Origin: Bacillus sp. FJAT-28004 | GTDB taxonomy: Bacteria > Bacillota > Bacilli > Paenibacillales > Paenibacillaceae | Assembly: GCF_001280845.1 (NCBI RefSeq) | Contig: NZ_LGHP01000002.1 | Coordinates: 52,552-116,551, forward strand | Length of the DNA stretch: 64,000 bases | Direction: 5' to 3' | Shown here: one piece after another, positions 9,502 to 16,649 of the stretch | How the letters are laid out: each line of letters opens with the position of its first letter | How positions within the stretch are numbered: the first letter of the stretch is position 1 | Translations under genes and position numbers: made by a program | Notes under the pieces: model-generated | What the model was told of the DNA's origin: nothing | Seen by the model: only the letters and a program-made list of their open reading frames with translations | Database searches by the model: none

Positions 9502-9810
9502 ATGTGGCTAGCAGCAGGTGAAGCAGGTTCAACTAATATTCTAGGTATGATTTGGCCATTTGTACTTATGTTTGCGGTTTTTTACTTCTTACTTATTCGT
9601 CCGCAACAGAAGAAACAAAAGCAACGTAGTTCAATGCTTAACCAATTGAAAAAAGGCGATAAAATTTCAACAATTGGTGGATTGCATGGCACAGTGGTGG
9701 AGCTCAGCGATGATACAGTTGTTCTTCGTGTAAACGATACAACAAAAATGACATTTGAGCGCAGCGCGATTAACACGATTATCAATTCTGCACCAGCAGT
9801 AACGGAATAA
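9502..9810 (+). CDS. yajC: YajC, preprotein translocase accessory subunit
   Basis: 102 residues: one N-terminal membrane helix (WPFVLMFAVFYFLLIRPQQK), then the conserved cytoplasmic part (LKKGDKISTIGGLHGTVVEL). YajC associates with SecDF. The ATG at 9502 has a strong AAAGGGGGG site at 9487-9495; the in-frame TTG at 9484 has none. B. subtilis keeps this gene (yrbF) at the same place after tgt. A strong terminator closes the operon. Confidence 0.93.
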   Translation: MWLAAGEAGSTNILGMIWPFVLMFAVFYFLLIRPQQKKQKQRSSMLNQLKKGDKISTIGGLHGTVVELSDDTVVLRVNDTTKMTFERSAINTIINSAPAVTE

Positions 9811-9824
9811 GAAATATCAAAATG

Positions 9825-9869
9825 AAAAACGGCTGACATGCTTGCATGTCAGCCGTTTTTTTTTTTTTT
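9825..9869 (+). terminator. Rho-independent terminator after yajC
   Basis: A 15-bp perfect stem (AAAACGGCTGACATG with CATGTCAGCCGTTTT), CTTG tetraloop and a run of 14 T. Confidence 0.95.
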
Positions 9870-9877
9870 GTAAATGT

Positions 9878-10273
9878 TCATTTCTTCATATTTACGCCAA
9901 TCATACCGCCAAATGCACCTGCAAGAAGAGCAGCTCCAAGGAGAAGAAGACTGTGTACGGATACGGAAGCATTCGATGCAAGGAAGCTGATAATGATGAC
10001 AATTGATCCGTAAAGCAATCCGAGTATTGCGCCATTATACCAGCCTTTTCTTTCTGAGCGTCTTCCTGAGGTGAAGCCGCCAGCCAGCGCTGCGCAGCCA
10101 TGAACCAGCATGGCATTAGTGGGCAGACTGCTTTCCTTCATTCCCGTAAAATGCAAAAGCAGTGAGAGCAGCAATGCGCCTACTGCTAGCCAAATGATAG
10201 AAAAAAGCACTCCGGCAAGCAAAGGTGAAGCGATTAAAGGCGGTTTAGGTGCTTGTTTAACCGAGCTCATCAT
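9878..10273 (-). CDS. TIGR04086 family membrane protein (YrzE-like)
   Basis: 131 residues with four hydrophobic helices, the TIGR04086 topology, and a charged loop after helix 2 (GRRSERKGWYNG). B. subtilis has yrzE of this family between yrbF (yajC) and yrbG, the same place as here. Function is unknown. The start has a GGGGGG site 7 bases upstream. Here it is on the strand opposite to yajC. Confidence 0.8.
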   Translation of the reverse strand: MMSSVKQAPKPPLIASPLLAGVLFSIIWLAVGALLLSLLLHFTGMKESSLPTNAMLVHGCAALAGGFTSGRRSERKGWYNGAILGLLYGSIVIIISFLASNASVSVHSLLLLGAALLAGAFGGMIGVNMKK

Positions 10274-10499
10274 ATTCCCCCCAGCGTTATGAACGTATTA
10301 CTTATCCATATGGTCAAGCTAGGTAGAATAGTACATGTATTAGTTTGACAGCATGTATTTATGAGCAGCTTATGTCTCATTCCCATATATTCGTATAAAC
10401 AGCAGGAGTATGATGTAGTAACACGTAGGTCAGAATAGCTTTACGGACAAAACGCAGCTGGCATCAGCTCGAATGATAAAGACGAGGAGGCGGTTTCCT

Positions 10500-11252
10500 T
10501 TGGAATTTTGGAGCCTGTTGATCCGGACGATAATGATTTATTTCGTCGTATTTCTGATCATGCGTTTTATGGGGAAACGAGAAATAGGTAAACTATCCGT
10601 GTTCGATCTCGTTATTTCAGTCATGATTGCGGAGATTGCAGTCATTGTTATTGAAGACATGGAGCGGTCGATGTGGGAAGGGATTTTACCAATGGTCGTC
10701 TTGATGGTTATTCAAGTAGGCAGTGCTTTTATGACGATGAAAAGCCGAAAGCTAAGGTTGCTGTTTGATGGCAAACCAAGCGTGATTATTGACAAGGGCA
10801 AGTTGAATAGTGATGTCATGCGCAAGCAACGCTACAATTTAGATGACTTGATGCTTCAGCTAAGGGAAAATAAAATCAGTGCCGTGTCCGATGTTGAATT
10901 TGCTATTTTGGAGACAAGCGGTAAGCTCTCCGTCATACCAAAGGAGAATGTCGATGAGTCTGAAGGAACCCGTAATGAAGGTCAGGCATCAGATCGATCG
11001 GATCAAAAGCTTAAGCTGTACAACCAAACGAATGTTTTTCCACCAAAATATCGATTCGAAATACTGCCTGTCCCGCTTATTATGGATGGCAAAGTACAGG
11101 ATAAAAATTTGGAAAATCTTGAGAAGACGAGATTTTGGCTTAAAAATGTTTTGCAGGAAAGAGGCGTCTTTGATTTTAAGGATGTATTTTTTTGTACAAT
11201 AGACTATAAAGGCAAGCTGTTTATCGATACGCACGATAAAAAACCGCGGTAA
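10500..11252 (+). CDS. DUF421 family membrane protein (YrbG/YetF-like)
   Basis: About 250 residues. Three N-terminal membrane helices with the conserved LIMRFMGKREIGKLS.FDLV motif, followed by the paired cytoplasmic DUF421 domains (KPSVIIDKGKLN, LMLQLRENKI, EFAILETSGKLSVIPK). The TTG at 10500 is preferred because GAGGAGG (10484-10490) is 9 bases ahead; an in-frame ATG at 10473 has no site. A Ser/Asp/Glu-rich insert follows the first domain (about residues 150-170). B. subtilis YrbG is the positional counterpart. The biochemical role is unknown; related proteins affect spore properties. Confidence 0.82.
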   Translation: MEFWSLLIRTIMIYFVVFLIMRFMGKREIGKLSVFDLVISVMIAEIAVIVIEDMERSMWEGILPMVVLMVIQVGSAFMTMKSRKLRLLFDGKPSVIIDKGKLNSDVMRKQRYNLDDLMLQLRENKISAVSDVEFAILETSGKLSVIPKENVDESEGTRNEGQASDRSDQKLKLYNQTNVFPPKYRFEILPVPLIMDGKVQDKNLENLEKTRFWLKNVLQERGVFDFKDVFFCTIDYKGKLFIDTHDKKPR

Positions 11253-11288
11253 AGAGAGGGCTTATCCCTTTCTTTAATGCGGTTTTTA
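11238..11288 (+). terminator. Nested-hairpin terminator after the DUF421 gene
   Basis: AAAACCGC pairs with GCGGTTTT outside and AAAGAGAGGG pairs with CCCTTTCTTT inside, followed by a T run. It starts inside the last codons of the upstream gene. The A-rich 5' flank means it could also serve spoVB, which ends 20 bases further on the other strand. Confidence 0.8.
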
Positions 11289-11307
11289 TAATTGAAACTT
11301 AACTAAA

Positions 11308-12888
11308 TTATTTAAACCAAGCACCGAATAATGGTACGCGCGCCATATCATGGCGATCAATAATTTTCATCACAATCATCAAGATTAAATAAATGATTAC
11401 ACTAGCCGCACAAGCGAGAAGCAAATTTACCCATTCGATGGAGAGTGGTTCATGATTCATCGTAAACCTGGCGGCGGCACCCATAATAATCATAGCGGTG
11501 CCAACTTTTACAAAGTCAAGCAGCTTCATATGGAAGCCAATGAACCTCAAAACGCTAATACCATGCAATAATGTGACGAGTACGATATTGACGTTAATGG
11601 CAATTAAAGCACCATATATTCCAAAATCAGCATTTGATGCAAGTTGGACAATGAGAAAGAGCTTAACCACCGCACCAATCAATGTGTTGATTAATGCAGT
11701 TCCCGGTTTATTAAGTGCTTGAAGTGCTGCCTGCAAAGGTGCCTGCAAATAAATGAAAATGCCAACGGGAGCTATGAGTTGGAGCATGGGGGCTATTTCG
11801 GCATGATTGTATACAATACGGCAGATCGGTTCCGCTAACAATGCCATGATGACAACAAACGGTGCACCGGAAACAAGCGCTAGTCGCATCGACTGATGAA
11901 GTCGTTTGTGGATTAAAGCATGATCACCTCGAGCAGCCGCTTCGGATAAGGATGGAACAAGAGATACGGCAAGAGAGTAGGTTAATGCGGTTGGCAGCAG
12001 TAGAAGTGGTATGATCATACCCTGCAAAGCCCCATATTGCGCAGTGGCGATGCCTGTTGTAATCCCAGCCGCTGCTAAGCTCCGAACGGTTAGGATGGAT
12101 TCCAGCAAGTAGGAGAAGGAGCCAACTAATCGACTCCCTGTGACGGGTATTGATAAGCTGAGCAATTTTCGCAACACGGGAACGTTTTTGGCAGCTTTTT
12201 GACTTGATTGACTGAGAGCATTGTGTTTAATACGGGACTTGTCGCGGTAATATTTCCAAAGCAGTACTGCTAGGCCTCCTATCTCTCCAACGACTGCGCC
12301 AAGCATAGCGCCAGCCGCTGCCCATTCAAGTCCATAAGGCAGGAGCATAAATGAAAATGATAACGAAGCAATGATACGAAGCAAGGTTTCTACAATTTGA
12401 GATACTGCGGTAGGAATCATGTTTTGTTTACCTTGGAAATAACCACGATAGACCGAGGATATGCCAATAATAAGCAGCATAGGAGTCATAACCATAAAGG
12501 TGTTATATACCCGCGAATCTGGCAGTACATGTTTTGTAATCCAGGGTGCAAAAATTACCATTAAGGCAGTCAACAATATGCCAAGCGAGATAACAAGCCC
12601 CATTGCCGTTCGGAAAATGTACTTTACACGAGTCGTATCGCCTTGCGACTCCGCTTCAGCAATCCATTTGGCAACAGCAAGCGGAATGCCCCCGGTAATC
12701 AGGGTAATCATGACAGTCAGAAAAGGATAGCTGAGCTGATATAATCCTACGCCTTCTGCTCCCATGATACGAGGGAGCGCAATGCGAGGTGCGAATCCGA
12801 GCAGCCTGTTAATTAAGCCGGCGGCAAGCAAAATCATAGCGCCTTTTATAAAGTTTTGCTTTGTTTGATCCGATCGCTTTGTCATCAT
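11308..12888 (-). CDS. spoVB: SpoVB, stage V sporulation polysaccharide flippase
   Basis: 526 residues of the MOP/MurJ-type flippase superfamily with about 14 predicted helices (first conserved stretch AAGLINRLLGFAPRIALPRI, then GAEGVGLYQLSYPFLTV). In B. subtilis SpoVB is needed for spore cortex synthesis and probably flips lipid-linked precursors. GAGGGT lies 6 bases before the first of two adjacent ATGs. It is in its B. subtilis position (yrbG-spoVB-yrzD-secDF) but reversed relative to its neighbours. Confidence 0.92.
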   Translation of the reverse strand: MMTKRSDQTKQNFIKGAMILLAAGLINRLLGFAPRIALPRIMGAEGVGLYQLSYPFLTVMITLITGGIPLAVAKWIAEAESQGDTTRVKYIFRTAMGLVISLGILLTALMVIFAPWITKHVLPDSRVYNTFMVMTPMLLIIGISSVYRGYFQGKQNMIPTAVSQIVETLLRIIASLSFSFMLLPYGLEWAAAGAMLGAVVGEIGGLAVLLWKYYRDKSRIKHNALSQSSQKAAKNVPVLRKLLSLSIPVTGSRLVGSFSYLLESILTVRSLAAAGITTGIATAQYGALQGMIIPLLLLPTALTYSLAVSLVPSLSEAAARGDHALIHKRLHQSMRLALVSGAPFVVIMALLAEPICRIVYNHAEIAPMLQLIAPVGIFIYLQAPLQAALQALNKPGTALINTLIGAVVKLFLIVQLASNADFGIYGALIAINVNIVLVTLLHGISVLRFIGFHMKLLDFVKVGTAMIIMGAAARFTMNHEPLSIEWVNLLLACAASVIIYLILMIVMKIIDRHDMARVPLFGAWFK

Positions 12889-13106
12889 GAATTACCCTCT
12901 TCTCTATCATGGAATAGCTAATCCTGTCCTGTCGGTAATGTGATACGAAGTGGTTAGACAAGCAGGTACTATCATCTTTATGCGCGGCATGTCCAGTTCC
13001 ATGTCAGTCATTTTATAGATTAGCGATGAGGCGGGCAGGAAAAAGACAGCGACACAGCGAATAGAAGGGTTACAGCTTTATGTCATAAGCTTTTGGGAGG
13101 CGCAGC

Positions 13107-13346
13107 ATGGCAGACGAAGAATTAAATCGTATGATTGAGGAGCTATGCAACAGCAAAGCGGAGGAGTTTCATCTCATTGGCTATGAACATGTAACAGGCC
13201 AAGAGGTTTGGGAATGCGTAAGCGAGAAATATAATAAGTCGGGTCAGCCCGAGCTGCATGAATTAGTAAATGATATTTTATCTTTAAAGGTTATGAAATT
13301 CATGAATTTCATGACGATTAGCGCATACAAAGGAACCCAATTCTAA
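13107..13346 (+). CDS. comN: ComN-like post-transcriptional regulator
   Basis: 79 residues, no membrane segment: acidic N-terminus (MADEELNRMIEELCNSKAEE), then QEVWECVSEKY and LHELVNDILSLKVMKFMNFM, the pattern of the post_transc_reg family. B. subtilis ComN (YrzD), between spoVB and secDF, promotes comE mRNA accumulation in the late competence pathway. GGGAGG lies 11 bases before the ATG. Position and pattern both support the call; whether it controls competence here is unknown. Confidence 0.82.
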   Translation: MADEELNRMIEELCNSKAEEFHLIGYEHVTGQEVWECVSEKYNKSGQPELHELVNDILSLKVMKFMNFMTISAYKGTQF

Positions 13347-13368
13347 ATTGACGGTTTCTTTTTTTTTT
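13332..13368 (+). terminator. Terminator after comN, abutting the secD promoter
   Basis: GGAACC (with a G-U pair to GGTTTC) and CAATT/AATTG form an imperfect hairpin around the comN stop codon, followed by ten T (13359-13368). The last two T of the run are the first bases of the next -35 box. Confidence 0.6.
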
Positions 13369-13395
13369 GACTCGATTTTGTCCCGTCTGTATAAT
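13367..13395 (+). promoter_or_regulatory. Strong sigma-A promoter of secD-secF
   Basis: TTGACT (13367-13372), a 17-bp spacer and TATAAT (13390-13395). One base off consensus overall. The ATG of secD is 35 bases downstream. Confidence 0.85.
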
Positions 13396-13429
13396 AGGCA
13401 TATTGAGATCATAAGGGGGATTTAGACGT

Positions 13430-14662
13430 ATGTTCGGGAAGAGAATAATAGCCTTCCTTGCGATCGTAGTCATTATGTTTGGCGTTATCGCTTGGACAGG
13501 CCCATCGCTAGTAAAAGATGTAAGGCTAGGCCTTGATTTAAAAGGCGGATTTGAGGTTTTGTACGAAGCTACGCCGCTTGAAGGCGGAGAAGCTGTAACA
13601 CCGGAATCATTAAAGGAAACGGCAAGAAGCTTAGAAAAACGGATTGACGAGCTCGGTATTGTGGAGCCTGAGATTACGACAGAAGGCTCGAATCGCATTC
13701 GCTTAAGACTAGCGGGAGTTACGAACGAGAATGAAGTAAGAGACATTCTTGCCAAACCAATTAATTTGACTTTCCGCGCACCTGACGGCACGATCGAGCT
13801 TGACGGCAGCGACTTTAAGCAAAATGGTGCAGGTATTGGATATGATGAACTTGGAAAACCATTTATCACCATTGAACTCAAAGATGGGAAAAAATTCGAA
13901 GAAATTACGGGACGTCTAGCGGGTCAATACTTGGCTATTTATCTCGATGAAAAAGAGTTGTCTAGACCGAACGTGAGTGGTGCTATTCCTGGTGGCTCTG
14001 CTACAATTACCGGTAATTATACAGTAACTGAAGCAAGAGAAACGGCAGATATGATTAATCTAGGAGCATTGCCACTTAAGCTCACTGAAAAATATACGCA
14101 AAGCGTTGGCGCAAAGCTTGGACTAGAGTCATTGAAAGAGACAGTTGAAGCGGGAATTATCGGAACAGTCATTATTTTGGTATTTCTTGTTATTTTGTTC
14201 CGTATTCCAGGTATTGTTGCCGGTATTACTGTAATTACGTATACTTGGCTTTTGATTGTTGTGTTCAATTTAATGAATGCGACCCTCACGCTTCCAGGTA
14301 TAGCCGCCTTTGTACTTGGTATAGGTATGGCGGTCGATGCAAATATCATCATGTATGAACGAATTAAGGAAGAGATTCGAAGCGGAAAAAGCTTGCTTTC
14401 TTCCCTTAAAGCCGGATCAAAAAACTCATTCCGTACAATTATGGATGCGAACATTACGAACATCATCTCAAGCGCTGTATTGTACTTTATCGGTAACGGC
14501 GCGATTCGCGGTTTTGCATTAACGATGATTTTCAGTATTTTGGTAAGTATGCTGACAAACATCTTCTTGTCCCGCTTTTTGATTATGCTCCTAATTAAGA
14601 GCAAGCTATTTACAAAACCAAGCTACTATGGTGTGAAGGAGGCAGAAATCCGTGAACTTTAA
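13430..14662 (+). CDS. secD: SecD, protein translocase subunit
   Basis: 410 residues. An N-terminal helix is followed by the DLKGG motif (residues near 39), a periplasmic-type extracellular domain, then five helices with GMAVDANIIMYERIKEE and SKNSFRTIMDANITN. SecD and SecF use the proton gradient to pull exported proteins through SecYEG. In B. subtilis the two are one fused protein, SecDF; here secD has its own stop and secF starts 11 bases before it. Confidence 0.96.
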   Translation: MFGKRIIAFLAIVVIMFGVIAWTGPSLVKDVRLGLDLKGGFEVLYEATPLEGGEAVTPESLKETARSLEKRIDELGIVEPEITTEGSNRIRLRLAGVTNENEVRDILAKPINLTFRAPDGTIELDGSDFKQNGAGIGYDELGKPFITIELKDGKKFEEITGRLAGQYLAIYLDEKELSRPNVSGAIPGGSATITGNYTVTEARETADMINLGALPLKLTEKYTQSVGAKLGLESLKETVEAGIIGTVIILVFLVILFRIPGIVAGITVITYTWLLIVVFNLMNATLTLPGIAAFVLGIGMAVDANIIMYERIKEEIRSGKSLLSSLKAGSKNSFRTIMDANITNIISSAVLYFIGNGAIRGFALTMIFSILVSMLTNIFLSRFLIMLLIKSKLFTKPSYYGVKEAEIREL

Positions 14663-15566
14663 TACAAAAATTCGTTATGATTTCATCGGGAACCGCAATA
14701 AGTTCTTTCTGTTCTCGATCACGTTAACCGTAATAGGCATCTTGTCCTTGCTTTTTTTCAGCCTTAATTTCGGTGTTGATTTCAAGGCTGGTACGAATAT
14801 GGATATTTCAATAGGCAAAGCAGCTACACAACAGGATGCTAAAGAGATTCTTGTAAAAGCAGGAATTGAAGGCATTACGCCTACGATTGGCGGCACAGGA
14901 AATGAACGAGTAACGGCTCGTTTTGACGAAGTGCTTACACAAGCCAAAATTACTGAAATCCAAGATGGTTTCAAAGCGAAGTACGGTGATCAAGTATCAG
15001 CTGAGGTTAACGTCGTATCACCTGACATGGCGCAAGAGCTTGGGATCAAGACGATCTGGGCAGTTCTGATTGCCAGCGTAGCGATTATGATTTATGTAAT
15101 GATCCGTTTTGAATGGCGCTTTGCGCTGGCAGCGAACATTGCGATTTTGTACGATGCGTTTGTAGTCGTCGCTTTATTCTCGATTTTCCGTCTGGAAGTT
15201 GATCTGCCGTTTATCGCGGCGGTGCTGACGACAATTGGTTATTCTATTAATGATAAAATCGTTATTTTTGACCGGATTCGCGAAAATCTTCGTTTTGGTC
15301 AATATAAAAACCGTGAGCAGCTCGCTGAGATGGTTAATGCTAGTATTTGGCAAACGATGGCGCGGAATATTTATACGGTATTAGCTGTGCTTATCGTTGC
15401 TGTATGTTTGTTCATCTTCGGCAGCGAATCAATCAAGCTATTCGCGCTTGCGAAAATTATCGGTCTATCGAGCGGAGCGTACTCATCCATTTGTATCGCG
15501 AGCCCGCTTTGGTTATTGCTTAAAGGTAAACAAAAGCAGAAGGCTGTCGTTAAGAAAACAGCTTAA
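14652..15566 (+). CDS. secF: SecF, protein translocase subunit
   Basis: 304 residues, GTG start overlapping the secD end by 11 bases. Motifs are LNFGVDFKAGTNMDI near the first helix, then YDAFVVVALFSIF and TIGYSINDKIVIFDRIRENLR in the membrane core. It ends with a short basic tail. Partner of SecD; the overlap keeps the two in equal amounts. Confidence 0.96.
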   Translation: MNFNTKIRYDFIGNRNKFFLFSITLTVIGILSLLFFSLNFGVDFKAGTNMDISIGKAATQQDAKEILVKAGIEGITPTIGGTGNERVTARFDEVLTQAKITEIQDGFKAKYGDQVSAEVNVVSPDMAQELGIKTIWAVLIASVAIMIYVMIRFEWRFALAANIAILYDAFVVVALFSIFRLEVDLPFIAAVLTTIGYSINDKIVIFDRIRENLRFGQYKNREQLAEMVNASIWQTMARNIYTVLAVLIVAVCLFIFGSESIKLFALAKIIGLSSGAYSSICIASPLWLLLKGKQKQKAVVKKTA

Positions 15567-15580
15567 TGATAAGGATTTGA

Positions 15581-15694
15581 AAGCTTACGAAGTGGTTTTG
15601 CATTCGCAAAACCTAAGTACATGCTTACGAAGTATTCGCAAAACCTAAGTATAAGCTTACGAAGTGGTTTTGCATTCGCAAAACCTTTAGGAGG
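15581..15694 (+). repeat. Three tandem copies of the SD-linked hairpin repeat (family A)
   Basis: Copy 1 (15581-15618) and copy 3 (15651-15694) contain GCTTACGAAGT then GGTTTTGC-ATTC-GCAAAACC, a perfect 8-bp stem with 4-nt loop. Copy 2 (15619-15650) lacks the left arm GGTTTTGC but keeps the rest. Copies are joined by TAAGT. Copy 3 runs straight into TTTAGGAGG, the ribosome binding site of the next gene. The block fills nearly the whole secF/CDF gap. No coding frame is evident. Confidence 0.9.
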
Positions 15695-15699
15695 TACAA

Positions 15700-16617
15700 A
15701 TGTCAACCACACAGCGATATGCAAAAGCAGAGTCCGCAAGTTGGGCCGGCTTATGGGGAAACATGCTGCTGGCTCTATTTAAAGGTGTGATAGGATGGTT
15801 GTCAGGAAGCAAAGCGCTGCTCGCGGATGCATTTCGAACAGCTGCTGAGGTCGCTGCTGGGGTTGCTGCCCTGTCGGGTTTAAGGGCAAGCCGGCAGAAG
15901 AAAATGGCGAATCCAATTTCTAAAGCGGCACCTATGGATGCAAGAGGAGAGACGGCAACAACGATACTGTTGTCTGTCGTCCTTCTCATCATTGGGCTCG
16001 AAATAGGCATATCTGCCATAAGAGATCTTTCTGATCGTGTAACAAGTGCTCCGCATTGGAGCGCAGCTGTGGCAATTGCGCTCGCTCTCATCGTTCAACA
16101 GCTGTTTTTCCCATCGAAGGATCGAATGACAGGACTTTATTGTTCGGTCGCGGCCTTAGTGGGAGCAAGCGGAGCGATTATTGGTAAAATGCTAAATGTT
16201 CCGGTTCTCTATTATTTTGATCCGGCGGCAGCGATTGTTATAGCGGTAATTGTCATCGTAAACGGCTACAGAATGGCCACTGTCTCCATGCGCAAAGATG
16301 ACCAAAGTAATGCTTCAGAGGAAAATCCTGATGAGCTGATGCAGCTCATTCAACGTGTTGACGGAGTAATTACCGTACAAACATTGCGAGCGAAAGAGCA
16401 TGGTCATTATGTCATAGCAGAAATGGTCATTAGTGTTAATCCACGCATTTCTGTTCTTGAGGGTCAAGAGATTGCCAAAAGGGTAAAGCAGCTCGTTATG
16501 AAACGTTTTATACATGTCACTGATGTATCGATTTTCGTTGAGCCTTATGATCCTGGTTATCCTTATAAGTCTAATCATGATCCGAATCAGGAGCAGATGC
16601 CGACACTGCTGCAATAA
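15700..16617 (+). CDS. Cation diffusion facilitator (CDF) family protein, divergent metal site
   Basis: 305 residues: about six hydrophobic helices, then a cytoplasmic C-terminal domain (LIQRVDGVITVQTLRAKEHGHYVIAEM) of CDF type. CDF proteins export zinc, manganese or iron. The usual helix-2 site (His or Asp, three residues, Asp) reads ADAFRTAAE here, Arg and Glu in place of the ligands; helix 5 keeps YFDPAAA. Metal specificity is unclear and transport itself may be altered. The start has TTTAGGAGG supplied by the upstream repeat. Confidence 0.8.
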   Translation: MSTTQRYAKAESASWAGLWGNMLLALFKGVIGWLSGSKALLADAFRTAAEVAAGVAALSGLRASRQKKMANPISKAAPMDARGETATTILLSVVLLIIGLEIGISAIRDLSDRVTSAPHWSAAVAIALALIVQQLFFPSKDRMTGLYCSVAALVGASGAIIGKMLNVPVLYYFDPAAAIVIAVIVIVNGYRMATVSMRKDDQSNASEENPDELMQLIQRVDGVITVQTLRAKEHGHYVIAEMVISVNPRISVLEGQEIAKRVKQLVMKRFIHVTDVSIFVEPYDPGYPYKSNHDPNQEQMPTLLQ

Positions 16618-16649
16618 GAACAGCAAACAGCAGGAGGGGAGCAAGCAGC

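Noticed and set aside
11498-12730. Plus-strand frames opposite spoVB.
   Set aside because: They are antisense shadows with no start signals; the minus strand encodes a clear flippase.
12889-13106. Divergent spoVB/comN gap searched for sporulation sigma-E promoter boxes.
   Set aside because: No pair with acceptable spacing stood out; nothing reported.
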